A stretch of 25,617 nt of DNA from CAYUKK01 sp964445305. GTDB taxonomy: Bacteria; Acidobacteriota; Aminicenantia; Aminicenantales; UBA8522. The notes beneath the pieces were generated by a model, which was given only the letters and a program-made list of their open reading frames with translations, ran no database searches and was not told the DNA's origin. Where the stretch lies: assembly GCA_964445305.1 (NCBI GenBank), contig CAYUKK010000227.1, positions 1 through 25,617 on the forward strand. Direction: 5' to 3'. Within the stretch, counting starts at the first letter, position 1. The number at the start of each line of letters is the position of its first letter. Positions 8,088 to 14,044 of this stretch are shown here, piece by piece. A program made the position numbers and the translations under genes.

Positions 8088-8096
8088 GAGGAAAGG

Positions 8097-9866
8097 ATGA
8101 AGGAAGAGAAAAAGATGGTGACCCTCAAAATAGACGGCCATGAAGTCCAGGCCGAGCGCGGCACCCCCATCCTTAAGCTCGCTTCCAAACTCGGCATCCA
8201 CATCCCCACCCTCTGCCACCACGACTTTGTCGAGCCCTATGGAAGTTGCCGGGTCTGCACGGTCGAGATGCGACGGGGTAAGCGCAAGAGAATGGTCACG
8301 GCCTGCAACTATCCCGCCCAGCAAGGAGAGGAGATCTACACGGACACGGAGGAGGTGCGCGCCAACCGGCGCCTTATTCTTGAGCTCCTCCTGGCCCGTT
8401 GCCCAGACGTTCCTGTGGTCAAGGACTTGGCCGCTGCCTATGGCGTCACCGAAACACGCTTCGAGAAGCTCTACCAGGACTGCATCGCCTGCGGCCTGTG
8501 CGTTCGGGTCTGCAACGAGATCGTCGGTGCCAACGCCATCGGTTGGGGTGGCCGAGGGGTCAATCGGGAAGTAACCATTCCCTTCGACGTCGATACGGAA
8601 GCCTGTATCGGCTGCGGTGCCTGCGCCGGGGTTTGTCCAACTGGAACTATCCGCCTCGAGCCAGCCTGGTTAAGGCCGGGGGAGGTTCGAGAATTCACTC
8701 TCGGGCCGACGACGGCTGTCTTCATCCCCACTTATCAGGCCGTCCCCAAGGTTCCCGTCATCGACCCGGCTGCCTGCATCCATTTCAAGACGGGCGGATG
8801 CAAAATCTGCGAGAAGGTTTGCGAGCCCAAAGCCATCAACCACAATCAGGAGGAGAAAGTCGAGGAGATAGAGGTCGGACAAATTCTCCTCACGACGGGC
8901 TACGACCTTTTCGACCCCCGCCAGATGCCCCAGTATGGCTATGGAACGCTCGATAACGTCTACAACAGCCTGGAAATCGAACACATGCTCAACTCGAGCG
9001 GCCCGACCGGCGGCCGGATTCTTCTCAAGAATGGCCAGGAACCGCGCGCGGTGGGCATCATCCACTGCGTCGGTTCCCGGGATGAGCATTACCATCCCTA
9101 CTGTTCGCGCATCTGCTGCATGTACGCCCTCAAGTTTGCTCATTTGATTAAGGATCGAAGCGAGGCAGAGGTTTACCAGTTCTATATCGACATGAGGTCA
9201 TTTGGGAAGGGCTATGAGGAATTCTACAGCCGGATTCTCGATGAAAACGTCAACATCATTCGCGGCCGCGTAGCTGAAGTTGTCAAGGCCGGTCCCTCCC
9301 AGGTTCATGAAGGGCAGCTCCTCATCCGATGCGAGGATACCCTCATCCGGAAGTTCCGGGAAATCCCTGTCGATATGGTTATCCTCTGTAGCGCCATCGA
9401 GCCGGCGAGGGATGCGGAGAGGATCCAACGGCTTTTCTCGCTTAGTCGCAGCCCGGACGGGTTCTTTTTGGAAAAGCACCCCAAGCTTGACCCAACAGCC
9501 ACAGCTACCGATGGCATCTACATCGCCGGTTGCTGCCAGGGACCCAAGGATATTCCGGATACGGTGGCTCAGGCGAGTTCGGCCGCGGCGCGCATTCTGG
9601 CGACCATTTGCAAAGGCGAAGTGGAAATCCCGGCTATCACCGCTTCCATCGACCCCGAGCTCTGTGCCGGCTGTCGCCTTTGCAATGACCTTTGTCCTTA
9701 TTCGGCTATTGAATTCGACAGCCAGTCGATGGTTTCCCGGGTCAACGAAACCCTCTGCAAAGGGTGCGGCACCTGTGTGGCCGCTTGCCCTTCGGGGGCC
9801 TCACGCCAGAATCACTTTCGCGACGAGCAAATTTTTGCCGAAATCGAGGGCATCCTGAGCGATTAG
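8097..9866 (+). CDS. NuoG-like [2Fe-2S]/[4Fe-4S] module fused to HdrA C-terminal half
   Basis: A 589-residue chimera. Residues 1-200 resemble the N-terminus of NuoG/HndD: plant-type [2Fe-2S] site Cys40/51/54/70, then [4Fe-4S] motifs Cys129/132/135/139 and Cys170/173/176/180. The His-Cys3 cluster common in NuoG is absent. From about residue 205 (TTAVFIPTYQAVPKVPVIDP) the sequence is HdrA: inserted cluster CIHFKTGGCKICEKVC (Cys227/235/238/242), GQILLTTGYDLFDP, GPTGGRI, IHCVGSRDE, HPYCSRICCMYA, the flavin-fold C-term GIYIAGCCQGPKDIPDTVAQA (473-493, abbreviated reading), and two C-terminal clusters (Cys523/526/529/533 and Cys554/557/560/564). It supplies what the 280-residue HdrA at 4838-5680 lacks, so the two must associate to build one FAD site. 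ATG 8097 follows AGGAGG by 5 nt. Last gene of the operon. Confidence 0.93.
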   Translation: MKEEKKMVTLKIDGHEVQAERGTPILKLASKLGIHIPTLCHHDFVEPYGSCRVCTVEMRRGKRKRMVTACNYPAQQGEEIYTDTEEVRANRRLILELLLARCPDVPVVKDLAAAYGVTETRFEKLYQDCIACGLCVRVCNEIVGANAIGWGGRGVNREVTIPFDVDTEACIGCGACAGVCPTGTIRLEPAWLRPGEVREFTLGPTTAVFIPTYQAVPKVPVIDPAACIHFKTGGCKICEKVCEPKAINHNQEEKVEEIEVGQILLTTGYDLFDPRQMPQYGYGTLDNVYNSLEIEHMLNSSGPTGGRILLKNGQEPRAVGIIHCVGSRDEHYHPYCSRICCMYALKFAHLIKDRSEAEVYQFYIDMRSFGKGYEEFYSRILDENVNIIRGRVAEVVKAGPSQVHEGQLLIRCEDTLIRKFREIPVDMVILCSAIEPARDAERIQRLFSLSRSPDGFFLEKHPKLDPTATATDGIYIAGCCQGPKDIPDTVAQASSAAARILATICKGEVEIPAITASIDPELCAGCRLCNDLCPYSAIEFDSQSMVSRVNETLCKGCGTCVAACPSGASRQNHFRDEQIFAEIEGILSD

Positions 9867-9879
9867 ACGGCGCTCTATA

Positions 9880-10224
9880 TCAGACTTCGAGGTCGAGCTT
9901 TTCCAAGACGAGCTCCATTCCTTCGAGAGTTTCCAGGTCTGTGGAGCCGCAAGCGGGGCAAACGAAGACGAAGTCCTCTTTTTCGGTGACCGCGTGGCAG
10001 GCCCGGCAGCGGACTCTGAGGGGAACCTCCTCTATCTCCAGCACCGCCTCCCGGGCTACAGTCCCATCCTTGTAGAGGTCGAAGGCAGTTCTGAGAAACT
10101 CGGGGACGACGCCGGCCATTTTTCCCACTCTTAGCTTGACCAGGACGACCTTTCTTGCCTTCTGTTCTTCGGCTTTTTCCTGGAGGATTTCGAACAGGCT
10201 GGCGATGAGAGAAAGCTCATGCAT
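9880..10224 (-). CDS. hypA: Hydrogenase nickel chaperone HypA
   Basis: Zinc protein that, with HypB, inserts nickel into [NiFe] hydrogenase large subunits. The 114-residue protein begins MHELSLI, where His2 is the nickel ligand of the family, and has the zinc site of two CxxC pairs (CRACHAV and CPACGS). ATG 10224 is chosen for this conserved N-terminus; an upstream in-frame ATG at 10290 would bury His2 inside a 22-residue extension. It overlaps the end of hypB by 8 nt, indicating coupled translation. It ends 13 nt from the stop of the convergent nuoG-hdrA gene, with no room for a normal terminator between the two operons. Confidence 0.95.
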   Translation of the reverse strand: MHELSLIASLFEILQEKAEEQKARKVVLVKLRVGKMAGVVPEFLRTAFDLYKDGTVAREAVLEIEEVPLRVRCRACHAVTEKEDFVFVCPACGSTDLETLEGMELVLEKLDLEV

Positions 10225-10891
10225 GGCGGCGCTGGAGCATGTTGACGCGGCGCTCGATAAAGTAGCGGGCGAGCTCGGCGATCCCGCCACCGCGGACAGC
10301 CGAGGTCAGGAAAACGCGAAGTTTCGGGTTGACCTCTAACGCCTCTTTTTCGGCCCGCCTCAGGTCGAAGGGAAGATGGGGCATCAAATCGGCCTTCGTA
10401 AAGATAAGACAGTCGGCTGTGGCGAAGGCTTTGGGGTATTTCTTGGGTTTATCGTCGCCCTCGGGAAGCGAAAGGAGGACGCAGCGCAAGCTTTCCCCCA
10501 AATCATAGCTGGCCGGGCAGACGAGGTTACCAACATTCTCGATGAAGAGGAATTTGATATCAGCCGGAATTTCCGGCAGGAGGCGGGCAATCATCTTGGC
10601 TTCGAGATGGCAGGCTCCTCCGGTCGTAATCTGCCAGGCTGGTATCCCTTTCCTCCGGATGCGCTCGGCGTCGCGATCGGTCTCGATATCGCCCTCGATG
10701 ACTGCCATCGGATGGTTGGGCTTCAGGACATCAGCCAGTCTCTCGAGGAGCGATGTCTTTCCCGCTCCCGGCGAACTCAGGAGATTGACGGTCAGAACAC
10801 CACCGGCCTCAAGCCTGGATCGGATCTCCGAAGCGATTCTCTTGTTGGAGCCAAGGATCTCTTCCCGAACGAGAACTTCTTTTTTAACCAC
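10217..10891 (-). CDS. hypB: Hydrogenase nickel-incorporation GTPase HypB
   Basis: SIMIBI-class GTPase that powers nickel delivery to [NiFe] hydrogenases. The 224-residue protein has the P-loop SSPGAGKTS near residue 40, the EGDIETD switch region, the metal-site GGACHLEAKM and VGNLVCPASYDLGE, and FTKADLMPHL for base recognition. It lacks the His-rich N-terminal stretch and the N-terminal CxxCGC nickel site seen in some HypB proteins, so it is the minimal form. The start is GTG at 10891, one base after the stop of the maturation protease gene, with GGAG about 11 nt upstream, suggesting reinitiation. hypC, hypD, hypE and hypF are not in the window and must be elsewhere. Confidence 0.95.
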   Translation of the reverse strand: MVKKEVLVREEILGSNKRIASEIRSRLEAGGVLTVNLLSSPGAGKTSLLERLADVLKPNHPMAVIEGDIETDRDAERIRRKGIPAWQITTGGACHLEAKMIARLLPEIPADIKFLFIENVGNLVCPASYDLGESLRCVLLSLPEGDDKPKKYPKAFATADCLIFTKADLMPHLPFDLRRAEKEALEVNPKLRVFLTSAVRGGGIAELARYFIERRVNMLQRRHA

Positions 10892-10892
10892 C

Positions 10893-11369
10893 TTAAACTT
10901 TCTCCGTCAGCATGGCCTTGACTTTCTCAGCGATAAGGGGAAGGCATTTTTTCATCTCCGCCGATAGAGTCTCACCGAGGACGGACATGTTCTTGGCTTC
11001 GACGGCGATGACCTGGATGCGGGAAGGGACAGGCAGGCCCAGGCTTCTTCCCATTTCGATGGCCTGTGGCACCGAGACATAATGGGGGGAAGGACCGGGC
11101 ACAGCCCGCAGGTCTTTCTCCTCGAGGAGATGGATCTTTCCCGAAACCGGCCTTTCCTTTTTAACCGTATCGATGAGGATGAGCCGCTCATAGCCGACGA
11201 TGACGTCGAGAAGGGCCAGCCCAGAGAGCGAGCATTCTTCGAGGTCGACGTTCTCGAAGATTTTTTCGTCTTCCTTTCTTAGCTTTTCTTTGAGCCAGCG
11301 GATAGCATGGATGCCGACTCCGTCGTCACCATAAAGCTCGTTTCCCAGGCCGAGGACGAGCGTCTTCAT
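10893..11369 (-). CDS. Stand-alone [NiFe] hydrogenase maturation protease (HycI/HyaD family)
   Basis: Endopeptidase that removes the C-terminal extension from the nickel-loaded large subunit. The 158-residue protein starts MKTLVLGLGNELYGDDGVG, the family signature with its acidic nickel-sensing residues, continues with the central Asp in LILIDTV, and has a conserved His in PSPHYVSVPQ; the expected three metal-binding positions are therefore present. The ATG overlaps the stop of the receiver-kinase gene by 4 nt. A second domain of this family is fused to the large subunit HydA (14045-15871), so this free enzyme most likely serves MvhA, which carries a 25-residue C-terminal extension. The substrate assignment is inference. 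Confidence 0.92.
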   Translation of the reverse strand: MKTLVLGLGNELYGDDGVGIHAIRWLKEKLRKEDEKIFENVDLEECSLSGLALLDVIVGYERLILIDTVKKERPVSGKIHLLEEKDLRAVPGPSPHYVSVPQAIEMGRSLGLPVPSRIQVIAVEAKNMSVLGETLSAEMKKCLPLIAEKVKAMLTEKV

Positions 11370-12478
11370 TCTTCATCGCCTTTCGGCGCGGGGAGACGGA
11401 CGACGAACGTTGATCCCTGGCCCAGCTCGCTCTCAACCTCGATAGACCCGCCGTGGGCTTCGACAATTTTCTTGGCGATGCTAAGCCCCAGGCCTGTGCC
11501 CTTGGTTTTCTGGTCTTCACGCCGGCTGACACGGTAGAATTGGTCGAAGATGAAGGGAAGATGTTCCCGGGCGATGCCGATGCCCGTGTCTTTGACGGTG
11601 GCCAAAACAGAACTGTTCTCCGTCTCGAGGGACACCGTCACTGAGCCGCCAGGCTTGTTGTATTTGATGGCGTTGGTAATGAGGTTAGAAAAAACCTGGT
11701 CCAGCATCTGTTCATCCCCGTGGACGAAGAGGGGTTTGTCGAGCGGGACAAGCTCGAGGTTCACTTCGTATTCTTTGGCGAGAGGCTGGAGGAATTCCAG
11801 CTGTTTCTTGATGATTTGGTCGAGAGCGACGGGTTTGAGGTTGGCCACGATTTTCCCTTGGTCAATGCGGGCCAGGTCGAGCCAGTCGTTGATCAAGCGG
11901 AGAAGGCTATCCAGCCGCTCCCGGGCCCTCAAGATCATCTCTTCCTGGGTTTTATCCACCTTGCCCGCAAGTCCAGCCAGGATGACCTCGAAATACTGCT
12001 GAACCGCCACCAGAGGGCTGCGCAGCTGGTGGGTGACCATGGTGATGAAGTTATCCTCCATCATCTTCTTCTCGCGACGGAGGGTTTCCGCCTCCTCGGC
12101 GAGCCGTCTTCTTTCCAGCGCTCGGCTGACGATGATCCGCAGCTCTTCGGGAGTGAAAGGTTTGGGCAGGAAATCGTAAGCTCCCTTTTTCATGGCCTCG
12201 ACAGCCGATTCGACAGTAGCATATCCCGTGATGACGATGGGGATAAGCTGGGGAGCGGCAGTCTTGATTTTTTCGAGAACCTCGAAGCCGCTGAGGCCGG
12301 GCATTTTCAGGTCGATGAGGGCGACGTCGGGGTTGAGCTTCTGGATTTTTTCCAGCCCTGCTTCGCCACTGGCTGCCGTCTCGGCCCTGTAACCGTCTCT
12401 CGTTAGGATGAGGGAGCAGGAATCCCGCATGGCCTCTTCGTCATCAATCACCAGGATAAGAGGTTTTTTCTCAACCAC
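11366..12478 (-). CDS. Receiver-histidine kinase hybrid (REC-HisKA-HATPase)
   Basis: Soluble signalling kinase of 370 residues. An N-terminal receiver domain (acidic pair Asp12/13, phosphoacceptor Asp56, Lys106 in LPKPFTPEEL) is followed by a dimerisation/phosphotransfer helix with His150 (THQLRSPL) and a HATPase domain with LITNAIKYNKPGG, DTGIGI and GTGLGLSIAKK motifs. No transmembrane segment or sensor domain is present, so its input is probably phosphate from another kinase through the receiver. GTG start at 12478 with AGGAGG 6 nt upstream. It is the first gene of kinase-protease-hypB-hypA, all overlapping or abutting, which links hydrogenase maturation to signalling. The receiver resembles that of the NtrC-like regulator at 18859-20241 (shared TGYA-ESAVEAMK-GA-D pattern). 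Confidence 0.92.
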   Translation of the reverse strand: MVEKKPLILVIDDEEAMRDSCSLILTRDGYRAETAASGEAGLEKIQKLNPDVALIDLKMPGLSGFEVLEKIKTAAPQLIPIVITGYATVESAVEAMKKGAYDFLPKPFTPEELRIIVSRALERRRLAEEAETLRREKKMMEDNFITMVTHQLRSPLVAVQQYFEVILAGLAGKVDKTQEEMILRARERLDSLLRLINDWLDLARIDQGKIVANLKPVALDQIIKKQLEFLQPLAKEYEVNLELVPLDKPLFVHGDEQMLDQVFSNLITNAIKYNKPGGSVTVSLETENSSVLATVKDTGIGIAREHLPFIFDQFYRVSRREDQKTKGTGLGLSIAKKIVEAHGGSIEVESELGQGSTFVVRLPAPKGDEE

Positions 12479-12498
12479 GGAATTCCTCCTGGTCTCCT

Positions 12499-12527
12499 AT
12501 TTTACCCTAAAACCAAATATATTTCAG
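12499..12527 (-). promoter_or_regulatory. Candidate sigma-70 promoter for kinase-protease-hypBA
   Basis: On the minus strand CTGAAA (12527-12522) and TAAAAT (12504-12499) are separated by 17 nt, 4/6 and 5/6 matches to consensus, just upstream of the AGGAGG and GTG of the receiver-kinase gene. Leader would be about 15-20 nt. No sigma-54 site is visible in this gap. Confidence 0.35.
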
Positions 12528-12771
12528 CGGCGCCTCTTTTGTTTGTTAACCTCGCTTACCCCTTAAGGGAATGAGGCGGGCGAGGAATTCATTAACTCTA
12601 CTTTGGGCTGCCCATTCAGGTCCGCTACGGGATGATGTGGCCGGGTGTCTGTTGATTTTTCTTGCCCTTGTTTGAAGTCGATACTGTCTCTCTCCAGCAA
12701 GGTGGGCGAAGGAAATCAAGCCTCGGGTCTTGGTAACGAGGATGGGCAGAACTTTCGGGTAAGGAAAGGGC
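12528..12771. other. Gene gap with an imperfect inverted repeat at 12545-12596
   Basis: No coding signal is seen. GTTAA followed by CCTCGC (12545-12555) is complementary to GCGAGG (12580-12585) and TTAAC (12592-12596), with a central CCCTTAAGGG palindrome at 12561-12570 or adjacent. It may act as the terminator region of the receiver genes, although I see no T-run on the minus strand directly after it. Confidence 0.3.
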
Positions 12772-13179
12772 TTATTTTTTAAGCAGTCTCGCAATCCTGG
12801 CCAGGAGGTCATCGGGTTTGACCGGCTTATCGATATAATCGTCGGGGCCGACCATCCCTTCCTCATCGCCCTTAAACTGAAACCTCGTTCCGGCGATCTC
12901 TTTGACAGCCGAGACAAAAATGACAGGAGTCTCCTTAAACTCCTTGAACTCCTTGGAAGTCTTGATCGCATGACAAAGAGAAAATCCGTCAAAAAGGCTG
13001 TCCATCATGATGTCGAGAAGGATGAGGTCAGGCTTCTCAGCAAAAATTTTTTCCCTGGCTTCTTGAGGGTTAGAGGCCGTGACCACTTCATAGAGGGCGG
13101 ATTTAAGGATGGGGGTCACCGCCGCCACAAAATCGGGGTCGTCATCGATGACGAGGATTTTCGGGTTACTCTTGCTCAT
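12772..13179 (-). CDS. Single-domain response regulator (CheY-like receiver)
   Basis: The 135-residue protein is a receiver domain only, with no output domain. It has the acidic pocket Asp12/13/14, phosphoacceptor Asp56 (LLLDIMMDSLFDG), Ser90 and the conserved Lys118 (YIDKPVKPDD), so it should be phosphorylatable. A short insertion (KTSKEFKEFKE and RFQFKGDEEG) precedes the Lys. The start is fixed by AGGAGG 7 nt upstream of ATG 13179. It lies 13 nt after the other receiver gene and shares its sigma-54 promoter. In context it could pass phosphate to or from the receiver-kinase encoded next; a partner cannot be named from sequence. Confidence 0.9.
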   Translation of the reverse strand: MSKSNPKILVIDDDPDFVAAVTPILKSALYEVVTASNPQEAREKIFAEKPDLILLDIMMDSLFDGFSLCHAIKTSKEFKEFKETPVIFVSAVKEIAGTRFQFKGDEEGMVGPDDYIDKPVKPDDLLARIARLLKK

Positions 13180-13192
13180 GCTATTTCCTCCT

Positions 13193-13564
13193 TTACTGTC
13201 TAAATGCGTTGCTTAGGGCGAGTTTGAGCTCTTCATCGCCAAAAGACCGGATGAAGTAGAAAAAAATATCCTGCTGTCGGACTTTGGTTTCGAGGCGTTT
13301 GGTGTTTTTCCTGGTGGTCATAATGATTTTCAGGTCAGGGTCGAGGTTCTTGAAGATGGGAACAGCCTCGTAACCTTTCATTTCCGGCAGATGAGTATCC
13401 ATGATCAGGCAATTAAAATTTCCTTCCGAAACTTTCTTGATGGCTTCGGAAAGATTTTTGGCCGTTTCGATGTGATAATCCTCGTTCTTGAGGAGGTGGA
13501 CCAGACCCCGCCTTTGCCGAGGGTCAGGCTCGACAATCAGGACTCTCTTTTCGGCAGGCGACAT
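13193..13564 (-). CDS. Atypical single-domain receiver protein
   Basis: The 123-residue receiver-like protein retains Asp56 (CLIMDTHLPEMKG) and Thr83/84 but departs from the family elsewhere: the N-terminal acidic pair is Glu12-Pro13 (VLIVEPDP), and the usual Lys-Pro is Arg105-Ser106 (YFIRSFGDEEL). Phosphorylation may be slow, altered or absent. I chose ATG 13564 (MSPAEKRVLIVEPD) because the perfect sigma-54 promoter at 13591-13607 puts the transcript start near 13580, which excludes the longer frame beginning at 13765. GAGAG precedes the start. First gene of a two-receiver operon with 12772-13179. Confidence 0.82.
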   Translation of the reverse strand: MSPAEKRVLIVEPDPRQRRGLVHLLKNEDYHIETAKNLSEAIKKVSEGNFNCLIMDTHLPEMKGYEAVPIFKNLDPDLKIIMTTRKNTKRLETKVRQQDIFFYFIRSFGDEELKLALSNAFRQ

Positions 13565-13590
13565 GGTCACTCTCTCTGGAGGAAGAAGAG

Positions 13591-13607
13591 AGCAATTTGT
13601 GTGCCAA
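13591..13607 (-). promoter_or_regulatory. Sigma-54 promoter of the twin receiver genes (consensus match)
   Basis: The minus strand reads TTGGCACACAAATTGCT, matching TTGGCACRNNNNTTGCW at every defined position with GG and GC 10 nt apart. The expected start of transcription near 13580 leaves a leader of about 16 nt before ATG 13564, which contains only the ribosome site. Confidence 0.85.
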
Positions 13608-14044
13608 GCTGAGGCTGAGCGAAAGGCAGGGGAAATTTTTATTTTATTGATAATAAATAAGATAGAATATATGCTGGCGTCAGCCCTCTCTTCCTTGATA
13701 GGCCCGGCGAATGGCTGAGGCGAAATTCCCCACAGCTGTTCCAATAATTCCTCGCCACTAATCACTCCCGTATTCTAACATTTTTTGGATTGCTGCGACA
13801 AGGAAATACAAAGCCAGCGAAGGAGCAAATCTTCCGGGGCGCGGGCCATAATGTATCCGAGATCCCGCGTCGGGCGGCCTGGATGCCGGCCTGAACCCCC
13901 TAACGTTTTGTTGCTTCGGAAGCCAGGGATTCTCCCGGTCCGGATAAAGATTTTGGGGGACGGGTCTTCTCGCAACCCGTCCCCCAACGTCGGCCAGTGG
14001 GTTATGATTGATGCAGGTGGGAGAAGGGCAGCCAGATGAATTCC
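13608..14044. other. Non-coding gap upstream of the receiver operon and downstream of hydA
   Basis: No convincing gene. It holds an AT-rich block (13636-13680) containing TTGATAATAAA (13647-13657), whose reverse complement also lies upstream of hdrC at 3107-3117; a GGCGAAATTCCCC stretch near 13718-13732 loosely like the hdrC upstream palindromes; several short GC-rich inverted repeats between 13835 and 13950; and a strong hairpin at 13953-13987 listed separately. Confidence 0.5.
13953..13987 (-). terminator. Strong 13-bp hairpin downstream of hydA, possible terminator
   Basis: TTGGGGGACGGGT (13953-13965) is perfectly complementary to ACCCGTCCCCCAA (13975-13987) around a 9-nt loop, 58 nt after the hydA stop. 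On the minus strand it is followed by AAAATCTTTATC rather than a T-run, so it is not a textbook intrinsic terminator; it could protect the 3' end of the hydBGDA transcript. Confidence 0.45.

Noticed and set aside
8097..9866. Respiratory complex I or [FeFe] hydrogenase
   Set aside because: No membrane Nuo subunits and no H-cluster motifs are present; the C-terminal two thirds is HdrA.
13565..13765. Longer version of the receiver protein starting at 13765
   Set aside because: The consensus sigma-54 promoter lies inside this stretch, so the mRNA would not contain the upstream start, and the extra 67 residues have no receiver-like sequence.
13785..14039. 84-codon plus-strand frame and possible tRNA or riboswitch in the gap
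   Set aside because: No T-loop sequence, no cloverleaf and no conserved riboswitch core was found; the frame has no ribosome site.
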